Source: Alloalcanivorax marinus (GTDB lineage: Bacteria > Pseudomonadota > Gammaproteobacteria > Pseudomonadales > Alcanivoracaceae). From it: a DNA stretch of 64,000 nucleotides. A program made the translations under genes and the position numbers. The stretch is taken from assembly GCF_016906305.1 (NCBI RefSeq), contig NZ_JADDOL010000019.1:1-64000 (forward strand). The letters are read 5' to 3'. This document shows positions 23,977 through 33,871 of this stretch, one piece after another. Below the pieces are notes generated by a model. It did not search any database and was not told where the DNA came from. It worked only from the letters and a program-made list of their open reading frames with translations. Position 1 is the stretch's first letter. The number at the start of each line of letters is the position of its first letter.

Positions 23977-24600
23977 ATGAGCGACGACATTCATTTCTAT
24001 CAGCCCTCCGACGGCCACGGCCTGCCCCACGATCCTTTCAACGCCCTGGTGGCGCCCCGCCCGATCGGCTGGATTTCCTCGAAAAGCCCGGACGGTGTCC
24101 TCAACCTGGCGCCCTACAGCTTCTTCAATGCCTTCAACTACCGGCCGCCGATCGTCGGCTTCGCCAGCATCGGCTACAAGGACAGCGTGCGGAACATCCA
24201 GGCCACCGGAGAGTTCGGCTGGAACCTGGCCACCCGCCCCCTGGCGGACGCCATGAACCAGAGCTGCGCGGCGGTGGCGCCGGAGGTCAATGAATTCGAA
24301 CTGAGCGGCCTGACGCCGGAGCCGTCACGGATTATCGACGTGCCCCGGGTGAAGGAAACCCCGGTGTCCTTCGAATGCCGCCTCAGCCAGGTGCTGCGCC
24401 TGACCGGCGCCGACGGCGCCGAGACCGACACCTGGCTGGTGCTGGGCGAGGTGGTGGGCGTGCACATCGCCCGGCACCTGCTCAAGGACGGCATCTACGA
24501 CACCGCCGCCGCCGAGCCGATCCTGCGTGCCGGCGGCCCGGCGGATTATTTCACCGTCAACGAGACGACCCGCTTCCAGATGTACCGTCCGAAGACTTAG
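23977..24600 (+). CDS. Flavin reductase-like / FMN-binding split-barrel protein
   Basis: 207 aa. FNALVAPRPIGWISSKSPDGVLNLAPYSFFNAFNYRPPIVGFAS is the FMN-binding start of the flavin-reductase/DIM6-NTAB family. ETPVSFECRLSQVLRL and GEVVGVHIARHLL are the later conserved strands. Such proteins either reduce FMN for a partner monooxygenase or are FMN-dependent enzymes of unknown role. No flavin-dependent two-component oxygenase is adjacent. The 3' end overlaps the convergent lipoprotein gene by 44 bp. Confidence 0.85.
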   Translation: MSDDIHFYQPSDGHGLPHDPFNALVAPRPIGWISSKSPDGVLNLAPYSFFNAFNYRPPIVGFASIGYKDSVRNIQATGEFGWNLATRPLADAMNQSCAAVAPEVNEFELSGLTPEPSRIIDVPRVKETPVSFECRLSQVLRLTGADGAETDTWLVLGEVVGVHIARHLLKDGIYDTAAAEPILRAGGPADYFTVNETTRFQMYRPKT

Positions 24601-25399
24601 CCCAGTCCGACACCATCACGTCCTTGACGGTGTCGGCCAGATAAGGGTCCGCCATGAGATCGTCGTAGAGCTGGACGAGCTCACGCTTGTGTTGGTCCGT
24701 GATCGGCTCCTGGGCGATGCGATACAGGTCCGTGCCTTTCAGATTCTTTATCGGACGCCCCTTGAACATGTTGATGGAGAAGAAATCCAGGACCGGATTC
24801 TCGGGATTCGCTTCCAGAATGGCCATCTCGACCAAGCTACCATCCTGCCCGTTGAATAACCCCAGCCCCGCAAAAATGCCAGCCGTGGCATGGGTGACGC
24901 CACCGTTGAATCCACCGGTGTAAATACCCAACCCATGAGGTTCTACGATAAACCCCGTGTAAGCATCCAGCGGTATCAGCAAAAGAACCGCGTCCAACCG
25001 GTTCTCCCGGGCCAAGGCGCTTACCAGCGGACGGTATCTGTCGATGGGCGTTTCCACCCAAGTCTTCAAACTAAAAAAAGGCTGTTCAATGTCCGAGTTC
25101 AACCAGATTTGGCGGTCATAGTCCACGTGAACCAACTGATAATTGAAGTGATCGCGAAGGCTCTCCTCGATACGAGTCCGATAGATCTGGTCCAGATTTG
25201 CCTCCGACAGATCCACCTTGATCCGGTCATTGCCGAAATTGGTGGCGCCTTTATAAGCAATATCCACCTCGTCGCCCATTAAGGACAGCACCGCGATCCG
25301 TTCCATATCATCGTGCTCGAACGGTGCCTTGCTGGCACAGCCGCCCAGCGCGAGCAGCACCACCCCGATAACACAAATAAAGCAGACCGACTTCTTCAT
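24557..25399 (-). CDS. Lipoprotein of unknown function
   Basis: 280 aa with a signal peptide and lipobox LALGGC (C21). The mature region starts with DDMERIAVLSLMGDEVDIAYKG, a strand pattern seen in CsgG- or TolB-N-like envelope proteins. It continues with a central glycine-rich hydrophobic part (GLGIYTGGFNGGVTHATAGIFAGLGLFNG) and a Ser/Gly tail. I cannot place it in a named family. It is monocistronic, between a flavin reductase and a TetR gene. Confidence 0.7.
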   Translation of the reverse strand: MKKSVCFICVIGVVLLALGGCASKAPFEHDDMERIAVLSLMGDEVDIAYKGATNFGNDRIKVDLSEANLDQIYRTRIEESLRDHFNYQLVHVDYDRQIWLNSDIEQPFFSLKTWVETPIDRYRPLVSALARENRLDAVLLLIPLDAYTGFIVEPHGLGIYTGGFNGGVTHATAGIFAGLGLFNGQDGSLVEMAILEANPENPVLDFFSINMFKGRPIKNLKGTDLYRIAQEPITDQHKRELVQLYDDLMADPYLADTVKDVMVSDWAKSSDGTSGSGSSR

Positions 25400-25450
25400 A
25401 TCCTTCCCCTTCTTATTGTTCCATCGTCCACATTAACTTCGGAGTACCGT

Positions 25451-26146
25451 TCAATCATCAGAAATATTCAGATAGCGCTCCAGCACGTCGCGGATCACCT
25501 CGGCGTAATGGTTCACGCAGATCTTCTGCTCCCGGTATTTGCCGCGCTTGAGGTACCAGTCCTGCAGCATCGCCTTGGTGAGCGAGGCGAGCAGGCGGGC
25601 GTTGACGTCGCGGTAGGCGCCGGCGGCGATGCCTTCCTCGATGATGGCACGGAAGATGTCTTCCACTTCCCGCTCGATGGCGACGGCGTCGCGCTTCTCT
25701 TTCTCCGGCAGGCTTTTGGCTTCCATGTAGGAGAAATAGAACCAGGCGCGCATGATTTCGCTGAGATACAGATGCGCCTGGATGGCGGTGAACAGCTTGT
25801 CGCGCGGGTCGGTAATGTCCCGGGTGTGACTGAGCAGGGTCTGGCGGGTGAGCAGGATGCCGTGGCTCTGGATCAGGTGGATCAGATCATCCTTGTTGCG
25901 GATATAGGCGTACAGCCCGCCCATGCTGAGGCCGGAGTCGGCGCACAGGTCCCGCAGGCTCATGGCGTGAAAGCCTTTCGAGTTGGCCAGGCGCAGGGTG
26001 GAATCGATGATCCGCACTAAATTGCGCACCGCCACCGCTTCCTTCTTTATGCGAATCTTGTCCTGGTTCTGCCGGAACAGCTCCCGGCAGATGTCTTCCT
26101 TGGACAGACGCAGGTCCACTTTAAAGGCGTCGTAATCGGTGATCAT
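25451..26146 (-). CDS. TetR-family regulator, candidate repressor of the ligase/ABC operon
   Basis: 231 aa. An N-terminal extension of about 40 residues precedes the helix-turn-helix (NLVRIIDSTLRLANSKGFHAMSLRDLCADSGLSMGGLYAYIRNKDDLIHLI). The remainder is the helical ligand-binding domain. It follows livF after a terminator-like hairpin. A 24-bp palindrome upstream of the acyl-CoA ligase (32,563-32,586) is a good candidate operator. TetR proteins next to acyl-CoA ligases often sense acyl-CoA; this is inference. Confidence 0.85.
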   Translation of the reverse strand: MITDYDAFKVDLRLSKEDICRELFRQNQDKIRIKKEAVAVRNLVRIIDSTLRLANSKGFHAMSLRDLCADSGLSMGGLYAYIRNKDDLIHLIQSHGILLTRQTLLSHTRDITDPRDKLFTAIQAHLYLSEIMRAWFYFSYMEAKSLPEKEKRDAVAIEREVEDIFRAIIEEGIAAGAYRDVNARLLASLTKAMLQDWYLKRGKYREQKICVNHYAEVIRDVLERYLNISDD

Positions 26147-26184
26147 GGGTCGTCAATGGGCTGAAAAGCGGTGAGTATAAAAGA

Positions 26185-26212
26185 GGCGGGGCCGGTTGCA
26201 CCAAACCCCGCC
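26185..26212 (-). terminator. Rho-independent-like terminator after livF
   Basis: GGCGGGG (26,185-26,191) and CCCCGCC (26,206-26,212) form a 7-bp GC stem with a 14-base loop. On the minus strand it is followed by TCTTTTATAC. It lies 20 bp beyond the livF stop and separates the transporter genes from the TetR gene. Confidence 0.6.
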
Positions 26213-26231
26213 GCCAATTCGCCGCCGGCCC

Positions 26232-26932
26232 TCAGGCGACCGACAGGAAACGGTTCTGGGTGTCCACGTCCTGTTTCAGTTCGGCACTGGGCGCCTCGTG
26301 GACCACCCGGCCTTTTTCCAGAATATAGGCGCGGTCCGCGTGCTTGAGGGCAAAGTGCACGCTCTGATCGGTGAACAGGATGGTGGTGGTATGCGACAGA
26401 TCGTCGATCAGGCGGCCGATCTGCTGCACGATCACCGGCGCCAGCCCTTCGTTGGGCTCGTCCAGCAACAGCAGACGCGGCTCAATCATCAGCGAGCGCG
26501 CCACCGCCAGCATCTGCTGCTGGCCACCGGACAGGGTGGCGCCGTCCTGGTCGGCCAGCTCCGCCAGCATCGGGTACTCGTCGAAGATCCTTTCCACGCT
26601 CCAGGCGTTCTCGCCGCCGGGACCGCGCCGGTCCGCCACGTCCAGATTCTCACGCACACTCAGGCCGGGAAAGATGCGCCGGTCCTCCGGCACATAGCCG
26701 ATGCCCAGCCGCGCGATGCGGTGCGGCGCCAGGCGGGTGATGTCCCGGCCCTGCCAGGTCACCGTGCCGGCGCGCGGCGGCGTCAGCCCCACGATGCTTT
26801 TCAGGGTGGTGCTTTTGCCGGCGCCATTGCGGCCCAGCAGGCACACGGTCTCGCCCTCGTTGAGCGCCAGGGTCACGCCCTGCAGGGCCTGGCTCTCGCC
26901 GTAGTAGGTGTGGACGTCATCAAGTTGAAGAA

Positions 26933-26936
<4 letters not shown>
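26232..26936 (-). CDS. livF: ABC transporter ATP-binding protein, LivF type
   Basis: 234 aa. Walker A GRNGAGKST (near 36-44), signature LSGGQQQ, Walker B LLLLDEP and the H-loop stand in order. The chain matches the LivF branch of HAAT (branched-chain amino acid-type) importers (DDVHTYYGESQALQGVTLALNEGE, GLAPVIVQQIGRLI). It overlaps livG by 4 bp. It energises uptake together with LivG. Confidence 0.93.
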
Positions 26937-27708
<772 letters not shown>

Positions 27709-27712
<4 letters not shown>

Positions 27713-28653
27713 TTTCGTTCCAGCCACCAGTCAAGGAAGGTACCCAGCAGGCCACGCCGGAAGAACATCACCATCAAGGCCAGCACGATGCCGAGAAACA
27801 GCATCCACGCCTGGGTAATGCTGGTGATCCAGGTCTCCAGCAGGATGAACATGGCCGAGCCCACGAACGGACCGAGAAAATAGCCGGTGCCGCCCAGAAT
27901 CGACATCAGCACCGGTTCCGCCGAGGTCGACCAGTGCAACATTTCCGGGCTGGCCACGCGCAGGAACGGGGCCATCAGGCCGCCGGCCAGGCCGGCGAAG
28001 GCACCGCCGAGGGTAAAGGCGGCCAGCCGGTAGCTGCGCACATTCAGGCCGCAGAACGCCACCCGTTCCGGGTTCTGGCGGATCGCCTGCAGGATCATGC
28101 CGAACGAAGACCGGCCGATCAGGTAGAGCACCGCCGCGGCCAGCACCACGAACACCAGCACCACGTGGTAGTAGACCGCCGGATTACCCAGTGTCAGGTC
28201 CAGCCCCAGGCCGAAATCCCCCAGGGTGAAGCCGGCGATGCCGTCGCTGCCGTTGGTCACCGAACGCCAGTGATGGGCCACCGAGAACACCATCATGCCG
28301 AACGCCAGGGTCAGCATGGCGAAGTACACTTCGTTGAGGCGCACGCTGAAAAAGCCAATCACCAGGGCCAGCAGCGCGCCGGCGCCCACCGACAGCAACA
28401 GGCAATAGAGAAACGGCCATTTCAGATGCAGCAAGGTCATGGCGGTGGCATAGCAGCCGACGCCGAAGAACGCCGCGTGGCCGAAACTGAGCATGCCGGT
28501 GTAGCCGAACACCAGATTAAAGCTGGCGGCGAACAGCCCCATGATCAGGATTTCGGTGACGATGAAAATATAGAAATACGGCGCGAACCAGGGTAGCGCG
28601 ACCAGCCCGATCAGAGCGACCAGCAGCGCGCCGAGCAGAATCATCTGTTTCAT
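27709..28653 (-). CDS. livM: ABC transporter permease, LivM type
   Basis: 314 aa with about eight to ten hydrophobic helices. GYTGMLSFGHAAFFGVGCYATAM is the conserved LivM/UrtC start, and GGTGYFLGPFVGSAMFILLE the EAA-like loop that contacts the ATPases. It overlaps livH and livG by 4 bp each, so translation is coupled. Confidence 0.93.
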
Positions 28654-29522
28654 GCGGTGGCCCCCTTGCCCATGATGCCGGTGGGTTTGAACAGCAGTAC
28701 CAGCGCCATGCCCACGAACGGCAGCAACATGTTGATCTCGGGCATATAGCGCCCGCCGAAGCCGTGCATCAAACCCAGCGCCAGGGCGCCGATCAGCGCA
28801 CCGGGAAAGCTGCCAAGACCACCGATCACCACCACGATAAAGGATTCGATAATGATCTTGTCGCCCATGCCCGGGTCGATGGCGCGCATGGGTGCCGCCA
28901 CCGTGCCGCCCACCGCCGCCAGCCAGGCGCCGAACGCGAACACACCGGTGACCACAAGCTTGGTATTGATGCCCAACGCCTCCGCCATGTCCCGGTCCAG
29001 GGCGGCGGCACGCATGATGCGCCCCACCCGGGTGCGGTTGAACAGATACCAGAGACCGGCCAGCAGCAGCAGGCCGACCAGAATCACGAACAGGCTGTAA
29101 ATGGGATAGCTGGGCCCACCAAACACACGCACGGTGCCCTGCAGAATCGGCGGCGGTTCCACCACATGGATGCCGGAGCCCCAGATGGACCGCACCGATT
29201 CATTGATGATCAGCAGCAGCGCGAAGGTCAGCAGCAGGCTGTCCGCCACGTCGCGCTGATAGATAAACCGCAGCACCAGCCGGTCGATCAGCACCGCCAC
29301 CGACGCCACGCCCAGCGGCGCCAGCAGCAGTGTCGGCCAGAACGACAGGCCGACCAGATTGATCAGGGTATAGGCCAGATAGGCCCCGAGCATATAGAGC
29401 GCGCCGTGCGCGAAATTGATCACGTTAAGCACGCCGAACACGATGTTCAGACCCACCGCGATGACGAACAGCAGCAGGCCGATATCCAGACTATTGAGTA
29501 AAGCCGCGCCAAAGCCGGACAT
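28650..29522 (-). CDS. livH: ABC transporter permease, LivH type
   Basis: 290 aa, about eight helices. GLNIVFGVLNVINFAHGALYMLGAYLAY is the typical LivH start. ESFIVVVIGGLGSFPGALIGALALG is the cytoplasmic coupling loop. It heads the four-gene overlapping block livHMGF, with the binding-protein gene upstream across a hairpin. Confidence 0.93.
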   Translation of the reverse strand: MSGFGAALLNSLDIGLLLFVIAVGLNIVFGVLNVINFAHGALYMLGAYLAYTLINLVGLSFWPTLLLAPLGVASVAVLIDRLVLRFIYQRDVADSLLLTFALLLIINESVRSIWGSGIHVVEPPPILQGTVRVFGGPSYPIYSLFVILVGLLLLAGLWYLFNRTRVGRIMRAAALDRDMAEALGINTKLVVTGVFAFGAWLAAVGGTVAAPMRAIDPGMGDKIIIESFIVVVIGGLGSFPGALIGALALGLMHGFGGRYMPEINMLLPFVGMALVLLFKPTGIMGKGATA

Positions 29523-29556
29523 GACACCCCCGTAACACGGAATTCAGGGAAGGGAA

Positions 29557-29576
29557 CCGCCGGCCGGGGCCGGCGG
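29557..29576 (-). promoter_or_regulatory. Intercistronic hairpin between the binding-protein gene and livH
   Basis: CCGCCGGCC and GGCCGGCGG form a 9-bp perfect inverted repeat with a 2-base loop, 12 bp after the binding-protein stop. There is no T-run, so it is more likely an mRNA-stabilising or partial-termination structure. Such hairpins let the binding protein be made in excess over the permease. Confidence 0.55.
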
Positions 29577-29587
29577 CATCAGGGTGG

Positions 29588-30811
29588 TCAGAGCTTGCAG
29601 CCGGTTTCCTCGATGGTGCGGGAAACCTTCTCGCCGTCGAAGATGCGCAGGTCCGCCAGGGTGCGGATGCCGTGCTTGTCGTTCATCGGGCCGGACTTGC
29701 CCCAGTTGGGGCCGACCAGTGCCTGATGGTCGCCGGCGCGGAAGGCGATGGTGCCGTTGGGGGCGTCCAGGCTCATGCCGCTGAGGGTTTGAGCCAGTTT
29801 GTCGCCGTCGGTGGAGCCGGCGCTCTCGATGGCTTTCTTGTAGGCGTACACCGCCGCGTAGGCGCCTTCCGCGTTGTAGCTGGGCGGCACGCCGTAGCGG
29901 TCGATGTAGGCACTGACAAAGCGCTTGTTCACATCGTTATCAAAGCCGTCGTACCAGTAGCGCGTGGACAGCCAGACGCCTTCCGGCATCTGCTCACCCA
30001 GGGCGGAAAGCACCTCGGTGGCGGCGCCCACGGTGAACATGATTTCCATGTCCTGTTCGAAGAAACCCAGGTTGTTGGCCTGGCGCACGAAGTTGACCAG
30101 GTCCCCGCCCCACACCGAGATCAGCACGCCGTCGGGCTTGGCGGCCATCACGCCATTGATGAACGGGGTGAAGTCCTCGGCGCCGAAGCGCGGGAAGGCG
30201 GTGTCGCTCATCAGCTCCACGTCCGGATTGGCTTCCTTGAGGGCCTTACCGAAAAACTCCCAGGACTGATGGCCAAAGGCGTAGTCCGGGCCAATGGTGG
30301 TCCAGCGTTTGGCACCGGTTTCGCCGGCGATGATGGCGGCGGCCTTCATGTTCTGGGCCACATTGTTGCTGATCCGATAGGTGTAGGCGTTACAAAGCTT
30401 GCCGGTCACGTCCGGGGTGGCGGCGTGGGTGATGATCAGCGGCTTCTTCAGTTCCGGCATCACCGGCACCAGGCCCTGGGCCACGCCGGAGCTGTCCAGG
30501 CCCATCAGCACGTCGGCCTGATCCTGGTAGACCAGCTTGCGGGCCGCCTGGATCGCCACCGATGCCTTGCCCTGGCTGTCCTCGGTGATCACTTCCAGGT
30601 CGCGGCCCATCACGCCTCCGTCCTGGTTGATTTCGTCGATGGCCAGTTGAATGCCCTGCTGGGCGAACTTGCCGTAGTTGGCGGCGCTGCCGGACAGAAT
30701 ATAGATGGCGCCGATGCGGATCGGATCGTCGTCCGCCCAGGCGGGGGCACCGGCCAGGCCGGTAACGGCCACCAGCGTGATCAGGAGTCGTGCGGGTTTG
30801 AGCAGTTGCAT
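29588..30811 (-). CDS. ABC transporter substrate-binding protein (HAAT/Leu-Ile-Val type)
   Basis: 407 aa with a signal peptide (MQLLKPARLLITLVAVTGLAGAPAWA). DPIRIGAIYILSGSAANYGKFAQQGIQLAIDEINQDGGVMGRDLEVITEDSQGK is the standard type I periplasmic-binding fold start. TTIGPDYAFGHQSWEFF and GVLISVWGGDLVNFVRQA follow. Despite the Liv name, relatives bind aromatic acids, short amides, urea and acids as well as amino acids. The adjacent acyl-CoA ligase suggests a carboxylic acid as ligand (inference). Confidence 0.9.
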   Translation of the reverse strand: MQLLKPARLLITLVAVTGLAGAPAWADDDPIRIGAIYILSGSAANYGKFAQQGIQLAIDEINQDGGVMGRDLEVITEDSQGKASVAIQAARKLVYQDQADVLMGLDSSGVAQGLVPVMPELKKPLIITHAATPDVTGKLCNAYTYRISNNVAQNMKAAAIIAGETGAKRWTTIGPDYAFGHQSWEFFGKALKEANPDVELMSDTAFPRFGAEDFTPFINGVMAAKPDGVLISVWGGDLVNFVRQANNLGFFEQDMEIMFTVGAATEVLSALGEQMPEGVWLSTRYWYDGFDNDVNKRFVSAYIDRYGVPPSYNAEGAYAAVYAYKKAIESAGSTDGDKLAQTLSGMSLDAPNGTIAFRAGDHQALVGPNWGKSGPMNDKHGIRTLADLRIFDGEKVSRTIEETGCKL

Positions 30812-30862
30812 GACGGGTCCTCTCTTTTTATCAGTGTTGTTGTCGTATGTTTTTTCCCGTGG

Positions 30863-32491
30863 CTAACCGGCAAGGCGGTCGCGCAGCACATTCTTGCGAA
30901 TCTTCCCGGTCACGGTTTTCGGCAGCGCGCCCAGCACCACCTTTTTGGGAATCTTGAAGCCGGCCAGGTGCTGGCGGCAGAAGCCGATCAAGTCATCCAC
31001 GTCCAGCTCCAGACCGGGCCGCGGGTCGATAAAGGCGCACGGCACTTCGCCCCACTTGTCGTCGGCCATGGCCACCACCGCCGCTTCCGAGACACGCGGA
31101 TGCCGATAGAGCACCTCCTCCACCTCCAGGCTGGAGATGTTCTCGCCGCCGGAGATGATCACGTCCTTGGCGCGGTCCTTGATCTCGATGTAGTGGTCCG
31201 GGTGCATCACCGCCAGGTCCCCGGTGTTGTACCAGCCATCACGAAACGCCTCGGCGGTGGTCTCCGGGTTCTTGAGATAGCCCTTCATCAGGGTGTTGCC
31301 GCGCAACTGAATCTCGCCCAGGGTCTCGCCGTCCGCCGGCGCCACCCGGCGGCGTTCGTGGTCGTAGACCCGGGCGTCGTTGACGGCGAAGTTGATCACC
31401 CCCTGACGGGCCATGCGGGCGGCCAGTTGCTCGGTGGGCAGCGCCGCCCAGTCCGGTTGCGGCACGCACAGGGTGGCCGGGCCGAAGGTTTCGGTCAGGC
31501 CATACAGGTGGGTGATGTCGAAGCCCAGCTCACGGGCCTTGCGGATCACCGAACTGGGCGGCGCGGCGCCGCCCAGGGCAAAGCGCGCCGGCCGGCTCAG
31601 GGCCCGCCCACGCTGGTCCATGTCCGCCAGCAGCATATTGAGCACCACCGGCGCGCCGCACAGATGGGTCACCCCGCGCTCTTCCATGCGCCGGTAGATC
31701 AGGTCCGGGTCCACCTTGCGCAGACACACATGGGTGCCGCCCACGGCGGTGATCGCCCAGGTGTAGCCCCAGCCGTTGCAATGAAACATGGGCAGGGTCC
31801 ACAGGTAGACGGTGTCGGCGTTCATCTCGAACGCCATGGCGTTGCTCATGGCCGCCAGGTAGGCGCCGCGATGGTGATAGACCACGCCCTTGGGATTGCC
31901 AGTGGTGCCGGAGGTGTAATTGAGGGTGATGGCGTCCCACTCGTCCGCCGGCGTGCGCCATTGGTCCGGGTCACCGGCGGTGTCCAGCCAGGCTTCGTAG
32001 CGCGCGCCGTCCAGGCTGGCGGGGCCGCCGTCGCGCTCGATGGCGACGGTTCGCGGCGGTGTCGTCAGACCGGCCAGGGCGTCCTTGATCACCGCTTCGT
32101 ATTCGGTGTCGTAGATCAGCACCCGGGCCTCGCCATGGTCCAGGATGAACCCCAGGCTGGCGCCGTCCAGGCGGCTGTTGAGCGCATTCAGCACGGCGCC
32201 GGCCAGGGCCACCCCATAGTGGGCCTCGAGCAGTTCATGGCCGTTCGGCGCCAGCACCGCCACGGTATCGCCGGGGCCCACCCCGCTTTGCGCCAACGCC
32301 GCCGCCAGCCGGCGGCAGCGGGCCAGGAAGGTGCGATAGTCCAGGGTCATGTCGTCGTCGATCACCGCCACCTTGTCGGGAAACACGGTGGCCGAGCGCC
32401 GCAGGAAAGACAGGGGCGTCAGCGCCGCGTAGTTGGCCGCGTTCCTGTCCAGCCCGTTCTCATACTTATCGTTGTTGTACTTATCGTTCAT
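30863..32491 (-). CDS. Acyl-CoA synthetase (AMP-forming), DmdB/AlkK-like
   Basis: 542 aa from the ATG at 32,491; the frame above it offers 20 atypical residues. The ATP-binding loop YTSGTTGNPKGV, LYGLTETFGPAT, GWYNTGDLAVMHPDHYIEIKDRAKDVIISGGENISSLEVEE and the C-terminal catalytic lysine in LPKTVTGKIRKN are complete. These enzymes couple carboxylic acids to CoA through an acyl-adenylate. WGYTWAITAVGGTHVCLRKVDP and KWGEVPCAFIDPR place it near medium-chain or methylmercaptopropionate-type ligases. It heads the operon with the ABC importer, so the likely job is import plus activation of an acid. Confidence 0.88.
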   Translation of the reverse strand: MNDKYNNDKYENGLDRNAANYAALTPLSFLRRSATVFPDKVAVIDDDMTLDYRTFLARCRRLAAALAQSGVGPGDTVAVLAPNGHELLEAHYGVALAGAVLNALNSRLDGASLGFILDHGEARVLIYDTEYEAVIKDALAGLTTPPRTVAIERDGGPASLDGARYEAWLDTAGDPDQWRTPADEWDAITLNYTSGTTGNPKGVVYHHRGAYLAAMSNAMAFEMNADTVYLWTLPMFHCNGWGYTWAITAVGGTHVCLRKVDPDLIYRRMEERGVTHLCGAPVVLNMLLADMDQRGRALSRPARFALGGAAPPSSVIRKARELGFDITHLYGLTETFGPATLCVPQPDWAALPTEQLAARMARQGVINFAVNDARVYDHERRRVAPADGETLGEIQLRGNTLMKGYLKNPETTAEAFRDGWYNTGDLAVMHPDHYIEIKDRAKDVIISGGENISSLEVEEVLYRHPRVSEAAVVAMADDKWGEVPCAFIDPRPGLELDVDDLIGFCRQHLAGFKIPKKVVLGALPKTVTGKIRKNVLRDRLAG

Positions 32492-32562
32492 GGCGATTAC
32501 CGACCTCTGAGGTTTTACCGGGCCCGCGCGATGCCGTGATTCTTTTTTCAACGCCCCTTAAA

Positions 32563-32586
32563 AATAGAGCGAGCGCTCGAAATATT
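32563..32586. promoter_or_regulatory. 24-bp palindrome, candidate TetR operator
   Basis: The left half AATAGAGCGAGC and the right half GCTCGAAATATT pair at 9 of 12 positions around the perfect core CGAGCGCTCG (32,570-32,579). It lies between the divergent ligase and ychJ genes, 71 bp from the ligase ATG. Size and symmetry suit a TetR dimer. The TetR gene at the far end of the operon is the natural candidate. Confidence 0.55.
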
Positions 32587-32633
32587 CAACACACCGGAGG
32601 CGAAATTTTCCGGTTCTGGCAGAATAGCGCCCC

Positions 32634-33110
32634 ATGACCGATATCGACCCGCGACACCCGACCCCTTCCGACGCCTGTCCCTGCGGCGCCGACCGGCCCT
32701 ATGAGGACTGCTGCGCGCCCCTGCATCGCGGCGAGCCCGCGCCCACGCCGGAGGCGCTGATGCGCTCGCGCTACAGTGCTTTCGTGCGCAACGACACCAC
32801 CTATGTGGCCAGAAGCTGGCATCCGGATACCCGCCCCACCGGGCTGATGCTGGATGACGGCGACCACTGGCTTGAACTCAAGGTGCTGGACAGCGACTCC
32901 GACGGCGACCGGGGGCGGGTGCATTTCCGCGCCCTGCGCCGGCGCGATAAGGGATTTTCAGTGCTGGAGGAACACTCCCGCTTCGTGCGCGAGGACGGGC
33001 ACTGGTTCTATGTGGACGGCGACAGCAAGGTGAGCAATCTGAAGCCGGGCCGCAACGAGCCCTGCCCCTGTGGCAGCGGCAAGAAATTCAAGAAGTGCTG
33101 CGCGGCGTAA
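32634..33110 (+). CDS. ychJ: YchJ-family protein with two SEC-C motifs
   Basis: 158 aa. An N-terminal [13 protein letters not shown] and a C-terminal [13 protein letters not shown] are zinc-binding SEC-C motifs. Between them lies the NTF2-like YchJ domain ([26 protein letters not shown]). Function in the cell is not established; SEC-C motifs bind ribosome- or Sec-related proteins in other contexts. Normal length. Confidence 0.93.
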   Translation: MTDIDPRHPTPSDACPCGADRPYEDCCAPLHRGEPAPTPEALMRSRYSAFVRNDTTYVARSWHPDTRPTGLMLDDGDHWLELKVLDSDSDGDRGRVHFRALRRRDKGFSVLEEHSRFVREDGHWFYVDGDSKVSNLKPGRNEPCPCGSGKKFKKCCAA

Positions 33111-33239
33111 CGGGAGAAAGGAAAAAAGAGCGGGCCTTCCGTGGCCCTGGGGGTAAGAATGGATCACGACATGTCTGTATCGTGGCGCTCAGTATCGGTG
33201 CCCCCGGGCCGGGGGCGATAGCCGGTTCGCGCGCGTTTC

Positions 33240-33252
33240 TTGCCCGATCCTG
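33240..33252 (+). promoter_or_regulatory. Lone copy of the TTGCCCGATCCTG motif
   Basis: The 13-mer is identical to the first of three copies upstream of the AraC gene at 51,414. It stands in the 161-bp gap between ychJ and higA, with no obvious promoter or gene depending on it. Nothing else is seen in that gap. Confidence 0.3.
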
Positions 33253-33271
33253 CCGGCTCATCAATACCGAA

Positions 33272-33562
33272 TCATGCCGCATCAAAATCGATGGACTCCA
33301 CGCCACTCAGGTCCACGGCCCGGCGCGCCTCCCACAGGTCATAAGTGTCCTGCATCGCCAACCAACTTTCGGGGCTCCGGCCCAGCGCCTTGGACAATCG
33401 CAACGCCATCTCCGGGCTGATGCCACTTGCGCCCTTGAGAACCCGGGACAAAGTGGACGGTGACACTGCCAGCTTAACCGCAAGCTGGCGCGCGCTGAGG
33501 CCGAACGGCGTCAGATACACCTCACGGATGAACTCACCGGGATGAGGAGGGTTGTGCATCAT
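33272..33562 (-). CDS. higA: HigA-family antitoxin
   Basis: 96 aa. HPGEFIREVYLTPFGLSARQLAVKLAVSPSTLSRVLKGASGISPEMALRLSKALGRSPESWLAMQDTYDLW is the HigA/VapI Xre-type helix-turn-helix. It neutralises the co-encoded HigB RNase and represses the operon. Its ATG overlaps the higB stop (TAATG). The toxin-first order is the HigBA hallmark. Confidence 0.93.
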   Translation of the reverse strand: MMHNPPHPGEFIREVYLTPFGLSARQLAVKLAVSPSTLSRVLKGASGISPEMALRLSKALGRSPESWLAMQDTYDLWEARRAVDLSGVESIDFDAA

Positions 33563-33840
33563 TAGTGATAATCCTCGTAATCCAGCACAAAGGCGTTACC
33601 GTCCCTGAACTCGAAGGTTAACCGCCAGTTACCACTGACGCGGATTGACCAGCGCTCCTTCTCTTGGCCCTTCAGCGGATGCAAATGGAAACCGGGGATA
33701 TCCATGTCATTGATGGCCATAGCGGTATCCAACGCCGCCAACTGCATACGCAGGCGCTTGGCATGATGCGACTGAACCCCCGCCGTGCTACCGCTGAGGA
33801 AAAACCGCTTCAATCCTTTGTGGCGGAATGTCTTAATCAT
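33562..33840 (-). CDS. higB: HigB-family mRNA interferase toxin
   Basis: 92 aa. MIKTFRHKGLKRFFLSG and LHPLKGQEKERWSIRVSGNWRLTFEF are the RelE-fold HigB signature; these ribosome-dependent RNases cut translated mRNA. R and K residues of the active surface (KGQEKERWSIRV, NWRLTF) are kept and the gene is full length, so the toxin is probably active. It is followed directly by higA. Confidence 0.93.
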   Translation of the reverse strand: MIKTFRHKGLKRFFLSGSTAGVQSHHAKRLRMQLAALDTAMAINDMDIPGFHLHPLKGQEKERWSIRVSGNWRLTFEFRDGNAFVLDYEDYH

Positions 33841-33871
33841 GGGCGAATCATAGCGCGTTGCGCACCACGCA

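Noticed and set aside
29672..32539. 955-codon plus-strand frame over the binding protein and ligase genes
   Set aside because: Antisense to two well-supported genes; composition is typical of GC-rich shadows.
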